A stretch of 54,627 bases of DNA from a virus, in the IMG/VR virus record IMGVR_UViG_3300027741_000082, positions 1-54,627 of that record, one strand, 5' to 3'. Each line of letters starts with the position of its first letter. The stretch's first letter is position 1. Below the pieces are notes generated by a model that saw only the letters and a list, made by a program, of their open reading frames with translations, was not told where the DNA came from and made no database searches. Positions 14,086 to 22,391 of the stretch are shown in pieces. The translations under genes and the position numbers were made by a program.

Positions 14086-14581
14086 TCTGATTCTACCCGA
14101 CCATGTTCAAAAGAAACTGAACGCCAAGGCCCCTGAGCCAGTCACTAATCCGGACCTTCTCAAGGAAGAACCCAAAGGTGCTTTGGGTCAGGCCTTTGTC
14201 CTCCCGGAAGAGGTCGTTCTCGACCCAACCAAGATCCCTCAGTCAGCCCTAGCACGATTGCCCCAGCCTACGGGTTGGCGACTTCTTGTGTTGCCCTATC
14301 GCGGCGCAGGAAAAACCAAGGGCGGAGTACATCTTGCTGAGGAATACGTAGAGCGTCAATCATTGGCAACCGTGGTTGCCTATGTTCTTGCCGTTGGACC
14401 AACAGCCTACAAGGATAAAGACAAGTTTCCTGATGGGCCGTGGTGCAAGCAGGGGGACTGGATTATGCTTGGGCGGTATGCCGGGGCACGGTTCCGTATC
14501 GAAGGCGGAGAAGTCCGCATCCTTAACGATGACGAGATCATCGCAACCATCTCTGATCCGGCGGACATCTTGAACGTCTGA
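14078..14581 (+). CDS. GroES-like co-chaperonin
   Basis: A 167-residue protein starting MSNLILPDHVQKKL. The C-terminal 100 residues follow the Cpn10 fold: GWRLLVLPYRGAGKTKGGVHL (strand and mobile-loop region), VVAYVLAVGP, then GDWIMLGRYAG and IEGGEVRILNDDEIIATI. Host GroES has the same order of LHDRVIVK, SAGGIVL, G.VLAVG and GD.V.F. Like T4 gp31 it probably caps host GroEL to fold the capsid protein encoded just downstream. The N-terminal 65 residues are an extra extension. The start at 14078 is preferred; an ATG at 14060 is in frame. Confidence 0.75.
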   Translation: MSNLILPDHVQKKLNAKAPEPVTNPDLLKEEPKGALGQAFVLPEEVVLDPTKIPQSALARLPQPTGWRLLVLPYRGAGKTKGGVHLAEEYVERQSLATVVAYVLAVGPTAYKDKDKFPDGPWCKQGDWIMLGRYAGARFRIEGGEVRILNDDEIIATISDPADILNV

Positions 14582-14604
14582 TCAGTGCAGCAACGGAGAT
14601 TGCT

Positions 14605-15513
14605 ATGAGTGAAGAAGACAAAGTCGAAGACGGCTCCATTGAGATCACCTTAGAAGATGATGGTGACGAAAAAGGAGAAGTCGAGGTTGAGGTTGCGGCA
14701 AAGCCGGAACCGGAGCTTGAGCGACGGCCCTCTCGTGATGACCAAGACCTTGAGGAGCATTCCGACAAGGTTAAGAAGCGTATCGACAAGCTGACCTTTA
14801 AGATCCGGGAAGCCGAGCGTCGCGAACGAGCGGCTCTTGATTTTGCCCGTGGGTTGAAGGGTGAGCTTGATAACTATAAGCAAAAAGCAACGATTTTGGA
14901 CCAGACGTTGGTCCAAGAGTTTGATAACCGCATTCGGTCTCAGGAACGGCTGGCCAAGGATAGGCTGAAACAAGCCATCGATATGGGTGATTCTGATGCC
15001 CAGATCGAGGCACAATCCCTTCTTGCAAACGTCGCCGTAGAAAACGAACGCTTGCGTGTCACCCGTTTGCGTCGGGAACAGGAGGATGTTGCGGAGCGTC
15101 AGCGGTATGAGCGGGAAGCTCGTGCCCCTCAAGAGGCTCCTCGCCAGCTGCAACCTGATCCAAAGGCTCAAGGCTGGGCAGAGAAAAACGAGTGGTTTGG
15201 TGCTGATCGTGCCATGACCGCTACGGCTTATGCCATTCATGAGGATTTAGTGACTCGTGAAGGCTACGACCCAACCAGCGATGAGTATTACGACGAGCTT
15301 GATCATCGCATGCGGCAAGATTTTCCCCACAAGTTCAAAAGATCGGAGCCCGCAGAACGGCCCCAGTCTCCCGTGGCTTCGGCCCGATCCACCGCAAAAC
15401 CCAGCCAGCGCAAGATTTCTCTGACCCCAAGTCAGGTAAGGATTGCCAAAGCACTCAATGTTAGTTTAGAAGAGTATGCGAAGCATGCTCGTAAGCAGAT
15501 GTTAGGACAATGA
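14605..15513 (+). CDS. scaffolding protein
   Basis: A 302-residue protein, acidic at the N-terminus and then a long coiled coil (about 50-170, with VKKRIDKLTFKIREAERRER). The C-terminal helix-turn-helix-like end (SLTPSQVRIAKALNVSLEEYAKH) resembles the capsid-binding tail of podovirus scaffolds. It would guide prohead assembly and leave before maturation. Its place between co-chaperonin and capsid fits. The ATG follows GGAGATTGCT. Confidence 0.8.
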   Translation: MSEEDKVEDGSIEITLEDDGDEKGEVEVEVAAKPEPELERRPSRDDQDLEEHSDKVKKRIDKLTFKIREAERRERAALDFARGLKGELDNYKQKATILDQTLVQEFDNRIRSQERLAKDRLKQAIDMGDSDAQIEAQSLLANVAVENERLRVTRLRREQEDVAERQRYEREARAPQEAPRQLQPDPKAQGWAEKNEWFGADRAMTATAYAIHEDLVTREGYDPTSDEYYDELDHRMRQDFPHKFKRSEPAERPQSPVASARSTAKPSQRKISLTPSQVRIAKALNVSLEEYAKHARKQMLGQ

Positions 15514-15977
15514 TTATGTCAGTTGACCGTACACCTCGTTCCGAGAATGCCCGAGCCAAACAAGCTCGCCCTCAAGTTTGGAGACCCCCGTCCTCGTTGG
15601 ACGCACCCCCCGCACCGGAGGGTTACAAGCATCGCTGGGTTCGTATGGAGACCAGCGGCTTTGACGATAAAAAGAATCTCCATTCCCGCTTACGCGAAGG
15701 CTTTGAACTTGTTCGCGCTGATGAGTTTCCGGACTTTGATCTTCCTACCATTAATGATGGCAAGCATGCCGGAGTTATTGCGGTAGGTGGATTAGTCCTA
15801 GCGCGTATCCCAGATGATCTTGTCAGACAACGGGAAGCGTACTACCGCAACCAAGCCCAACAGCAGATGGATGCGGTTGATAACGACCTGATGCGAGACC
15901 AGCACTCTTCAATGCCGATCAGTAAGCCAGATCGTCAAACTCGTGTAACCTTCGGTGGAAATCGTTCCGCCGGATAA
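15510..15977 (+). CDS. conserved head-module protein
   Basis: A 155-residue protein overlapping the scaffold stop by four bases. It opens with a disordered basic segment (SVDRTPRSENARAKQARPQVW) then GYKHRWVRME, a pattern I know from small proteins that stand between scaffold and capsid genes in marine and freshwater podophages. The function is unknown; a minor capsid or scaffold partner is likely from position. An alternative start is the second ATG, two codons in. Confidence 0.65.
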   Translation: MIMSVDRTPRSENARAKQARPQVWRPPSSLDAPPAPEGYKHRWVRMETSGFDDKKNLHSRLREGFELVRADEFPDFDLPTINDGKHAGVIAVGGLVLARIPDDLVRQREAYYRNQAQQQMDAVDNDLMRDQHSSMPISKPDRQTRVTFGGNRSAG

Positions 15978-15996
15978 TTTCAAAAGGATCTAAGCA

Positions 15997-16611
15997 ATGG
16001 CAAATATCAATGCCACTTTCGGGCTTCGCCCGTATCGTATGCTTGGAAGCGGTGCTAACACCAACGGCGACAGCACATATCTGATTCAGACCGCAGCTAC
16101 TGCGGGTACGTCCAGCTCCATCTACTGCGGCGCACCTGTCATTCCGCTGACTAACGGTATGATCGATCTCCCTGCTACTGCCACCGGCGGTACAGTACCT
16201 ATTCTGGGTGTCTTCCTCGGTTGTAACTACATTGATTTGACAGGCAAGCCCCGCTGGTCGCCATATTGGCCCGGCACTTCGGCTGTCTATGCAAACTCAA
16301 TTGCTACGGCAACTGTGGTCTCTAACCCTGACCAGCTGTTCTTGATCAACACAGACGCTGCTGCGGCTGATTCGATTGTCCACGCAAACGCCAACTTCGC
16401 AACCGCCATCACTGGCAGCGCGATCACTGGTTCGTATGCAAAGCTGGCAGTTTCAACGGTAGCAACTACCAACACTCTCAACCTCCGCATCATTGGCTTC
16501 GAGGATACTCCTTTCAATACTGATGCTTCGGTTGCTGGTCGTCTGGCGATTGTGCTGCTCAACAATCACTTCTATCGCTACAATGCCAACGGCACTGGCG
16601 CGGGCGTTTAA
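15997..16611 (+). CDS. putative capsid decoration protein
   Basis: A 204-residue beta-rich protein (MANINATFGLRPYRMLGS...), rich in A, T, G and S, just before the major capsid gene with an AAAGGA ribosome site. The opening NATFGLRPYR and the beta-rich composition resemble phage head-decoration or structural proteins of unknown fold. Expected to be abundant in virions, because the codon use matches that of the capsid gene. Assignment is by position and composition. Confidence 0.6.
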   Translation: MANINATFGLRPYRMLGSGANTNGDSTYLIQTAATAGTSSSIYCGAPVIPLTNGMIDLPATATGGTVPILGVFLGCNYIDLTGKPRWSPYWPGTSAVYANSIATATVVSNPDQLFLINTDAAAADSIVHANANFATAITGSAITGSYAKLAVSTVATTNTLNLRIIGFEDTPFNTDASVAGRLAIVLLNNHFYRYNANGTGAGV

Positions 16612-16624
16612 GGAGATTTGAACA

Positions 16625-17533
16625 ATGGCTATTACTCGTTCACAACTCCTCAAAGAGCTTGAGCCGGGCCTCAATGCACTCTTTGGGATGGAATATGATC
16701 GTTACGACAACGAGCATGCCGAGATTTTCGACACGGAAAATTCTGACCGTGCCTTCGAAGAAGAAGTCATGCTGGCTGGTTTCGGTCAGGCCCCAGTAAA
16801 GGGCGAAGGTGCAGCGATCACTTACGACACCGCTGGTGAATCGTATACTGCCCGCTACACCCATGACACCATTGCCATCGCGTTTGCGATCACCGAAGAA
16901 GCTGTCGAAGATAATCTCTACGACAAACTCTCGGCCCGCTATACCCGTGCAATGGCGCGTTCGATGTCCAACACCAAACAGGTGAAGGCTGCTTCGGTCC
17001 TCAACAACGCTTTCTCCTCGTCCTATCTGGGCGGCGATGGCGTGTCGATGGTCAACAGCGCACATCCTACCTTCGGTGGCGGTACGTTTGCGAACACCCC
17101 AACCACTCAGGCTGACTTGAACGAAACCTCGCTCGAACAGGCTCTGATTGATATCGCAGCTTTCATCGACGAACGCGGCCTGAAAATCGCTCTTCGTGGC
17201 ATGAAGCTGATTATCAACCCAGCTCTCCAGTTCACCGCCGAGCGTATCCTCAAGTCCGATCAGCGCGTTTCGACCGCTGACAACGACCTGAACGCGATCA
17301 AGTCAGGCGGCTATTTGCCGCAGGGCTTTACCGTGAACCACTTCTTGACCGACCCTGATGCGTTCTTCATCAAGACTGACGCACCAAATGGCTTGAAGCA
17401 CTTCGTTCGTTCGCCAATCAAGACTGCAATGGAAGGCGACTTTGAAACGGGCAACGCTCGTTATAAGGCCCGCGAGCGTTACAGCTTCGGTTGGTCTGAT
17501 CCTCGTGCGATCTACGGTTCGCAGGGTGCGTAA
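16625..17533 (+). CDS. major capsid protein, HK97 fold
   Basis: A 302-residue protein of the Mu gpT-like major head subunit type. Telling segments are FEEEVMLAGFGQAPVKGEGAA near the N-terminal arm, YTARYTHDTIAIAFAITEEAVEDN in the E-loop and spine region, and KLIINPALQFTAERILKSD with ARERYSFGW near the C-terminus. It builds the icosahedral shell. A strong right-facing terminator follows immediately, as usual for a highly expressed capsid gene. Confidence 0.85.
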   Translation: MAITRSQLLKELEPGLNALFGMEYDRYDNEHAEIFDTENSDRAFEEEVMLAGFGQAPVKGEGAAITYDTAGESYTARYTHDTIAIAFAITEEAVEDNLYDKLSARYTRAMARSMSNTKQVKAASVLNNAFSSSYLGGDGVSMVNSAHPTFGGGTFANTPTTQADLNETSLEQALIDIAAFIDERGLKIALRGMKLIINPALQFTAERILKSDQRVSTADNDLNAIKSGGYLPQGFTVNHFLTDPDAFFIKTDAPNGLKHFVRSPIKTAMEGDFETGNARYKARERYSFGWSDPRAIYGSQGA

Positions 17534-17556
17534 GCACTAAGTGCGGCAACAAAATT

Positions 17557-17588
17557 AAGGGGGTTGGCCTTGTGTCAGCCCCCTTTTT
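17557..17588 (+). terminator. rho-independent terminator after the capsid gene
   Basis: AAGGGGGTTGG pairs with CAGCCCCCTT over a short loop and is followed by TTTCG. It lies 24 bases after the capsid stop codon. Confidence 0.85.
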
Positions 17589-17594
17589 CGTATA

Positions 17595-17654
17595 GTCTCT
17601 GTGCAGTCCGGGGGTTCCGGCTATGTTGACCGTCCCGGCGGACGCTGCACAGAC
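17595..17654 (+). other. structured intergenic element after the capsid terminator
   Basis: TCTGTGCAG (17598-17606) pairs with CTGCACAGA (17645-17653), extended by TCCG/CGGA across a two-base bulge. The loop contains CCGGGGGTTCCGG and TTGACCGTCCCGG. It may be an RNA leader, a processing site or a recombination join for the fibre genes that follow. Confidence 0.55.
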
Positions 17655-17686
17655 AACATGGCTTACATCGTGCAGGAGTTTATACG

Positions 17687-18166
17687 ATGGGTATTACCAC
17701 TTTCTCTGGTCCCGTTAAAGTCGGCGACATCAAATTCACCACTGGCACAACCTTGGGCCAAGACGTAGCCAACCTTGGCACGGTCATCTCCATGCAGTCC
17801 GAAACCGTTTCTCAGGCGGGCGCAGGGGCAGACGGCATTTATACTTCCAACATCGTCATCCCCGCCGGTAGCACCATTACCTCCATTCAGCTGTTCATCA
17901 CCGCTATTTGGTCTGGCAGTTCGTCAACCCTCGGTGTTGGCACAACTGGGTCAGCTACTTATTTGACTGCTGCTGGTGCAGTGGCTGGTGGTACTCTTGG
18001 CATTATTGCCGCTACCGCTGGTGCAGATGCAACCCGTATCGGTAACTGGGCAAACGTTGGCACAACCGATATTCGTATCCGCCTGACCTCGACCAACACC
18101 GGCACAGGAACAGGCGTCTTGGTTGTTAGTTATGCTCAGAACCCTAACCTGACCTTTGTGGTCTAA
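17687..18166 (+). CDS. beta-rich structural protein
   Basis: A 159-residue protein (MGITTFSGPVKVGDIKFT) rich in T, G, S and A without charged stretches. The N-terminal TFSGPVKVGDI motif is common in phage virion or fibre-associated proteins. AGGAG lies ten bases before the ATG. It stands first after the capsid terminator and structured element, so it begins a new transcript segment. Its exact place in the virion is unknown. Confidence 0.6.
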   Translation: MGITTFSGPVKVGDIKFTTGTTLGQDVANLGTVISMQSETVSQAGAGADGIYTSNIVIPAGSTITSIQLFITAIWSGSSSTLGVGTTGSATYLTAAGAVAGGTLGIIAATAGADATRIGNWANVGTTDIRIRLTSTNTGTGTGVLVVSYAQNPNLTFVV

Positions 18167-18181
18167 TAATAGGGGGCCGCA

Positions 18182-18580
18182 ATGGCTGACACTGTAGCAA
18201 CACAGCTTCTTTATGATGGCGTTAAAAAAGCCATCATGAAGTTTACCAATGCCTCCGATGGCACAGGGGAAACCGCTGTTAAGAAGGTGGATGTTACAAC
18301 CCTGTCCACCTACTTTGGCAAGGCATGTTCCGCTGTTCAGATTGAACGCATCTACGGTCTTACGCATGGAATGGAAGTTCGTTTGCTGTGGGAAGCTACA
18401 GCAAACGTAACTATCCTTACATTTCCGCAAAATGCCGCTCAGACAATGGACTTTACGGATTCCGTTAATCTGACCAACAACGCAACTACGGGTAAAACAG
18501 GCAACATCCTGTTTACTACGTTGGATGCCTCTGCCGGGGATGCTTACACAATCATCCTCGTCTTGCGTAAAATCTACTGA
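18182..18580 (+). CDS. virion structural protein
   Basis: A 132-residue protein starting MADTVATQLLYDGVKKAIMKF after an AGGGGGCCGC ribosome region. It alternates short beta strands (VEVRLLWEATANVTILTF-like) and has no membrane segment. I recognise the opening VATQLLYDG..KA...FT..SDG from phage structural proteins that follow capsid genes. The role is not known, possibly decoration or tail-associated. Confidence 0.6.
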   Translation: MADTVATQLLYDGVKKAIMKFTNASDGTGETAVKKVDVTTLSTYFGKACSAVQIERIYGLTHGMEVRLLWEATANVTILTFPQNAAQTMDFTDSVNLTNNATTGKTGNILFTTLDASAGDAYTIILVLRKIY

Positions 18581-18595
18581 GCTGGGCGGGGTGTG

Positions 18596-18838
18596 ATGAA
18601 CATATCCATTGATTTAGTGTGGAACATGCTTCACACCCTCCTCATTGTCCCGATGGGGTGGGTACTAGTATATCTTAACAGCCAGCAAAACCAACTCTGG
18701 AAAACCGTATCTGAAACCAGAGAAAAGTACGTTACAAAAGCAGAGTTACAAAGCGACCTAGCCTTAATGCACAAAAGGTTTGATCGTATTGAAGAAAAAA
18801 TAGACCGTCTCATCGCAGACCATCTTGTGAAACGCTAG
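18596..18838 (+). CDS. small membrane coiled-coil protein
   Basis: An 80-residue protein: one N-terminal transmembrane segment (WNMLHTLLIVPMGWVLVYL) then a charged coiled coil (FDRIEEKIDRLIADHLVKR). The ATG at 18596 follows GGGCGGGG; a GTG one codon earlier is possible. The plan resembles XhlA-type haemolysin or accessory lysis proteins, but the position among structural genes leaves the role open. Confidence 0.65.
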   Translation: MNISIDLVWNMLHTLLIVPMGWVLVYLNSQQNQLWKTVSETREKYVTKAELQSDLALMHKRFDRIEEKIDRLIADHLVKR

Positions 18839-18848
18839 GAGAACTACC

Positions 18849-19286
18849 ATGGCCCTTATGAAAAAACCCGGCAAAAACGACTCCATGCCAAAGCGCATCC
18901 GTCAACGTGCCATGAACATGGCAATGGCGGACCGCCGTGGAGCGGGTGCTCCCATGCCCCCCGCTATGTCCGATGCTCCAATGATGACCTCCCCCATGTC
19001 CCCCGGTGCTGCTCCCCCTGCCATGAAAAAGGGCGGTGCTGTTAAGGAAAAAGGCAGCAAGGAAGTTTACGCTTCCAAGGCCGCAATGAAGAAGCACGAA
19101 GCTGGCGAAAGCAAGCGTAAAGAAGCCAAAGAGCACAAGATGCGTGGCGGCGGTGTAGCTACTCGCGGCATGGGGGTAGCTTTGAAAAAGGGCGGTCTCC
19201 CAAATGTCGGTCGCGTCAAAGGCGTTACACCCAACAAGCCTAAACTTATGGTTGTCATCGCTGTTGGCAAAGGCAAAAAGAAATGA
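18849..19286 (+). CDS. methionine, glycine and lysine rich small virion-type protein
   Basis: A 145-residue basic protein without a globular core. The middle is MPPAM...MMTSPMSPGAAPPAMKKGG. The C-terminal half carries RGGGVATRGMGVALKKGG, which returns almost unchanged in the gene at 19631 (RGGGIATRGMGVALNHGG). Such glycine-lysine tails occur in many phage virion proteins of unknown job. It overlaps the next gene by four bases. Confidence 0.65.
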   Translation: MALMKKPGKNDSMPKRIRQRAMNMAMADRRGAGAPMPPAMSDAPMMTSPMSPGAAPPAMKKGGAVKEKGSKEVYASKAAMKKHEAGESKRKEAKEHKMRGGGVATRGMGVALKKGGLPNVGRVKGVTPNKPKLMVVIAVGKGKKK

Positions 19287-19615
19287 AAAAGCTGACGGCC
19301 AAACAAAAGAAAATCGGCAAAGTAATGCACGAGTTCAAGGCTGGCAGTCTGCACTCTGGCAAAGGTGGCCCCCTTGTTAAGAGCCCCAAACAAGCAGTTG
19401 CCATTGCGTTATCTGAGTCAAAGGGTCTTGCTAAAGGTGGTGAGTGGATCAAGGATGCGATCAAAAACCCCGGTGCTCTTCGTAAGTCCTTGAAAGTCCC
19501 TGCTGGAGAAAAGATTCCAGCGGCTAAACTGGCTGCTGCTTCTAAGTCTTCCAACCCAACTCTTGCCAAACGCGCCAATCTTGCGAAGACACTTCGCGGA
19601 CTTAACAAAAGTTAA
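19283..19615 (+). CDS. basic phage protein with DUF6496-like N-terminus
   Basis: A 110-residue protein. The N-terminal KIGKVMHEFKAGSLHSG followed by V.SPKQAVAIALSESK fits the short family I recall as DUF6496. The second half, GEWIKDAIKNPGALRKSLKV then GEKIPAAKLAAA...LAKRANLAKTL, is a separate motif also found at the ends of unrelated phage proteins. It looks like two peptide modules joined in one small gene. Likely virion or DNA-associated because of charge and neighbours. Confidence 0.7.
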   Translation: MKKLTAKQKKIGKVMHEFKAGSLHSGKGGPLVKSPKQAVAIALSESKGLAKGGEWIKDAIKNPGALRKSLKVPAGEKIPAAKLAAASKSSNPTLAKRANLAKTLRGLNKS

Positions 19616-19630
19616 AGTAAGGATGTACTG

Positions 19631-19987
19631 ATGTCCCAGCGCGGATCACTTAATCTTGGAATCCTAACCAACCCCGAAGAAGACAAAGGAAAAAGTACCA
19701 TGGCTAAAATGAGCATGAAGGAGTGGGAAGGTTCTAAGAAGGACCTCCAGCAGGACAAGAAGTTGGCTAAGAAGCATGGTATGTCTCTTGCCGATTGGGA
19801 AAAATCTAGCATGGACACCAAGCACGACAAGCAGCAATCTCCAAAAGGTTTGCGCGGCGGCGGCATTGCAACTCGTGGCATGGGCGTTGCTCTCAATCAT
19901 GGGGGCTCCGTTTGCAAGGCTGGCGGCGGCATGGTAACTCCTAAGGGGGCTGGCGTAGGTCGGTCGAAAAGCTGCAAGGTAAGCTAA
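19631..19987 (+). CDS. basic small phage protein sharing the ATRGMGVA motif
   Basis: A 118-residue protein. It opens at ATG 19631 with AAGGA seven bases upstream. A second ATG at 19700 also has AAAGGA nine bases upstream and would give the common start MAKMSMKEWEGSKKD, so both starts may be used. The middle repeats the theme of lysine-rich helices around W, and the end is RGGGIATRGMGVAL followed by glycine-lysine sequence and two cysteines. Confidence 0.65.
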   Translation: MSQRGSLNLGILTNPEEDKGKSTMAKMSMKEWEGSKKDLQQDKKLAKKHGMSLADWEKSSMDTKHDKQQSPKGLRGGGIATRGMGVALNHGGSVCKAGGGMVTPKGAGVGRSKSCKVS

Positions 19988-19988
19988 G

Positions 19989-20693
19989 ATGGCAACTTCC
20001 GGCACGAAGACGTTCAACCTCGATCTAGGTGAATACATCGAGGAAGCTTTTGAGCGGTGTGGTATCGAGGTCCGTACGGGCTATGATCAGCGCACGGCTC
20101 GCCGAAGCTTGAACCTCTTGCTGGCAGAGTGGGCAAACCGTGGGTTGAACCAATGGACGATTGCTCGTGATTCGATTACGGTGTCTGCTAATGGTGGGGT
20201 CAATTCGGATGGTCTGACTTACGAACTTCCCACTTCCACCATTGATATCATCTCAATGGCCTGTCGGTTTGTTAACACTGCTGCCTCTCAAAACCAGCAG
20301 GACCTAACCGTTGACCGAATCAGCCGCGATTATTACCTCAGCATTCCGAACAAACTCTCAGTTGGGCGACCCCTTCAGTTTTATGTCAACCGTCAGATCA
20401 CTCCTCAGCTTATTATATGGCCTCGGCCCAATCAGGATTATTACCTTATTGTTGATAAGCTCGTCCGTATGGATGATGCTGGAAGCGGCGCAAACACACT
20501 CGACATCCCTTTCCGCTTCTATCCCTGTCTTGTGGCTGGTCTTGCTTATTATATCGCTATGAAGAAAGCCCCGGATCGTGTGCAGCTCTTGAAGGCTGTA
20601 TACGAGGAAGAGTTTGACAGAGCCAAGAGTGAGGACCGTGACCGCGCTTCACTGCAACTTACTCCGGTGAGGAACTGGTATAGGGTAGTGTAA
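19989..20693 (+). CDS. head-tail adaptor (P22 gp4-like)
   Basis: A 234-residue protein. The N-terminal helical domain FNLDLGEYIEEAFERCGIEV...ARRSLNLLLAEWANRGLNQW is characteristic of the first short-tail adaptor that docks on the portal and closes the channel, related to P22 gp4 and T7 gp11. The C-terminal beta domain ends RNWYRVV. It starts the tail-adaptor set 19989-21635. No gene gap lies before it. Confidence 0.75.
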   Translation: MATSGTKTFNLDLGEYIEEAFERCGIEVRTGYDQRTARRSLNLLLAEWANRGLNQWTIARDSITVSANGGVNSDGLTYELPTSTIDIISMACRFVNTAASQNQQDLTVDRISRDYYLSIPNKLSVGRPLQFYVNRQITPQLIIWPRPNQDYYLIVDKLVRMDDAGSGANTLDIPFRFYPCLVAGLAYYIAMKKAPDRVQLLKAVYEEEFDRAKSEDRDRASLQLTPVRNWYRVV

Positions 20694-20694
20694 T

Positions 20695-21000
20695 ATGGGC
20701 AAATACGCAGGAGGCAACTATGCAATTGCGCTATGTGACCGCTGTGGTCTCCAGTACCGTAACAACTCTTTAAAGAAAGAGTGGAATGGGTTGCGGACTT
20801 GCGTCGAATGCTGGGAACCAAAGCATCCGCAGATCCAGCCTATCTTCCCACCCACCGAGCCACAAGCTTTGTTTGAGCCGCGCCCAAGCCGGGTTGAACC
20901 AATGGACGTTCCGGTGGGTCAAGACATTTTTCCTTATCTTCAGAACATCAGCACACAGGGTGTTATGCAGATTGGTATCGTTACGGTGAGTATCACATAA
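20695..21000 (+). CDS. zinc-ribbon phage protein
   Basis: A 101-residue protein with two cysteine pairs, CDRC (14-17) and CVEC (about 36-39), around RNNSLKKEWNGLRT, and then EPKHPQ. This is a four-cysteine zinc ribbon widely found between the tail adaptor genes of podophages. The C-terminal half is beta-rich. It starts one base after the gp4-like stop and overlaps the next start, implying coupled translation. The role in tail assembly is unknown. Confidence 0.7.
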   Translation: MGKYAGGNYAIALCDRCGLQYRNNSLKKEWNGLRTCVECWEPKHPQIQPIFPPTEPQALFEPRPSRVEPMDVPVGQDIFPYLQNISTQGVMQIGIVTVSIT

Positions 21001-21635
21001 TGGCATGGACATACACGACGCTGGTACAAGCGGTAAAGGATTTCACCGAATACGATGAAACAACCTTTAACTCTTACATCCCCACCTTTATTCGCAACTG
21101 CGAAGAACGGATTCTGTTTTCCGTTCAGTTAGTCGATTTTCGTTATAATGTCTCCGGTACAACGACTGCCAGCAACAAGTACCTTGGTTTGCCCGCAGAT
21201 TTTTTGGCATCCTATTCGTTAAGCGTGACTGTCAGCGGGGAAACTTCTTTCCTATTGAACAAGGACGTTGAGTTCCTCCAAGAGTATAATCCTTCTGGTG
21301 CTACAGGAACCCCAAAGTATTATGCTTTGTATGATAAAAGTACGTTCCTTTTAGCCCCGGTTCCTGCTGGTGCTTACCCTGTGGAGCTGCATTATTTCTA
21401 TCAGCCCGCCTCAATTGTAGATACAGGTACATCTTGGCTGGGGGACAATGCAGAACAAGCCCTTCTTTACGGAACATTATTTGAGGCTTATACCTATATG
21501 AAGGGCGAGCAGGATTTGTTGAACTTATATAATCAACGGTTCGCGGAAGCATTAGCTCGCTTGAAGAACTACGGTGAGGGTCTCGAAGATGAGGATGCTT
21601 ATCGGGATGGTTTAGTCAAAACAAAGGCAACATAG
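21000..21635 (+). CDS. second phage adaptor / tail-tube protein
   Basis: A 211-residue protein. AWTYTTLVQAVKDFTEYDETTFNSYIP and FIRNCEERILFSVQL are typical of the phage adaptor family that extends the neck below the gp4-like ring. The middle strands (NKYLGLPADFLASYSLSV) and the last helices (EQALLYGTLFEAYTYMKGEQDLLNLY) fit the same family. Overlaps the zinc-ribbon gene stop by one base. Confidence 0.75.
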   Translation: MAWTYTTLVQAVKDFTEYDETTFNSYIPTFIRNCEERILFSVQLVDFRYNVSGTTTASNKYLGLPADFLASYSLSVTVSGETSFLLNKDVEFLQEYNPSGATGTPKYYALYDKSTFLLAPVPAGAYPVELHYFYQPASIVDTGTSWLGDNAEQALLYGTLFEAYTYMKGEQDLLNLYNQRFAEALARLKNYGEGLEDEDAYRDGLVKTKAT

Positions 21636-21636
21636 A

Positions 21637-21927
21637 ATGGTTGGTAGTCAAGGTACGGTCGGTGGTTTCAGAGTTGATGTTGAAACCTCTTCAAATGGTG
21701 GTCACCCACCGGAGTTCTGGGCAAAGCGGGCCGCTGATCGCATTGTCTCTGTTTCCGAAACAGCGCACCCTGCAATCCGTGAACAGGCCGTAGCCTTTAA
21801 GGATTTAGTGGAACAAGTAGTGCTTGATCACATAAAACGTGCTATATCCTGTGACAGGACCACGGTCAGCCATCTGGTAACAGAAGCTGGTCATCCTTAT
21901 TTAGCTGAACTTTTGAGGAGGCCATAA
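21637..21927 (+). CDS. small conserved phage protein
   Basis: A 96-residue protein with FRVDVETSSNGGHPPEFWAKRAADRIVSVSETAHP followed by two helices. The HPPEFWA..A..RI motif recurs in small genes of marine podophages and in my experience is of unknown function. It starts one base after the previous stop and overlaps the next start by one base, all within the tail-adaptor set. Confidence 0.65.
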   Translation: MVGSQGTVGGFRVDVETSSNGGHPPEFWAKRAADRIVSVSETAHPAIREQAVAFKDLVEQVVLDHIKRAISCDRTTVSHLVTEAGHPYLAELLRRP

Positions 21928-22385
21928 TGGCATTCACTGGCAATTTCATGGCAACTTCCTTCAAGTTGCAGCTGTTGAGCGGCATCCACGCTTTCAACAC
22001 TTCTGTCGTTCGTGCAGGGACGGGCGCAGATACTTTCAAAATCGCTTTGTATACCTCCTCGGCAACTCTTGATGCCTCAACGACGGTATACTCCTCGACC
22101 AACGAAACAACCAATACGACGGGCACAGCTTACACGGCTGGCGGTAATACGCTGACAAGTCCAACCACTTCTTCCAGTGGCACAACGGCTTGGGCAGATT
22201 TTGCTGACAGCTCGTGGTCTACGGCTTCTTTTACGGCTCGTGGCGCGTTGATTTACAACTCGACTCAGAGCAACAAGGCTGTTGTTGTGCTGGACTTCGG
22301 TGCGGATAAGACCGCTTCAGCTGGTACATTCACGGTTGTATTCCCCACCGCCGACGCTTCCAACGCTATCATTCGTATTGCGTAA
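21927..22385 (+). CDS. beta-rich virion protein
   Basis: A 152-residue protein starting MAFTGNFMATSFKLQLLSG. Nearly all T, S, A and G with short beta strands (FKIALYTSS, ALIYNSTQSNKAVVVLDFGADK). The pattern SFK..LL.G.HAF....D.FKIALYTS is common in phage structural proteins of unknown place. It sits between adaptors and fibre genes, so a tail-surface role is likely. Confidence 0.65.
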   Translation: MAFTGNFMATSFKLQLLSGIHAFNTSVVRAGTGADTFKIALYTSSATLDASTTVYSSTNETTNTTGTAYTAGGNTLTSPTTSSSGTTAWADFADSSWSTASFTARGALIYNSTQSNKAVVVLDFGADKTASAGTFTVVFPTADASNAIIRIA

Positions 22386-22391
22386 TGACCA

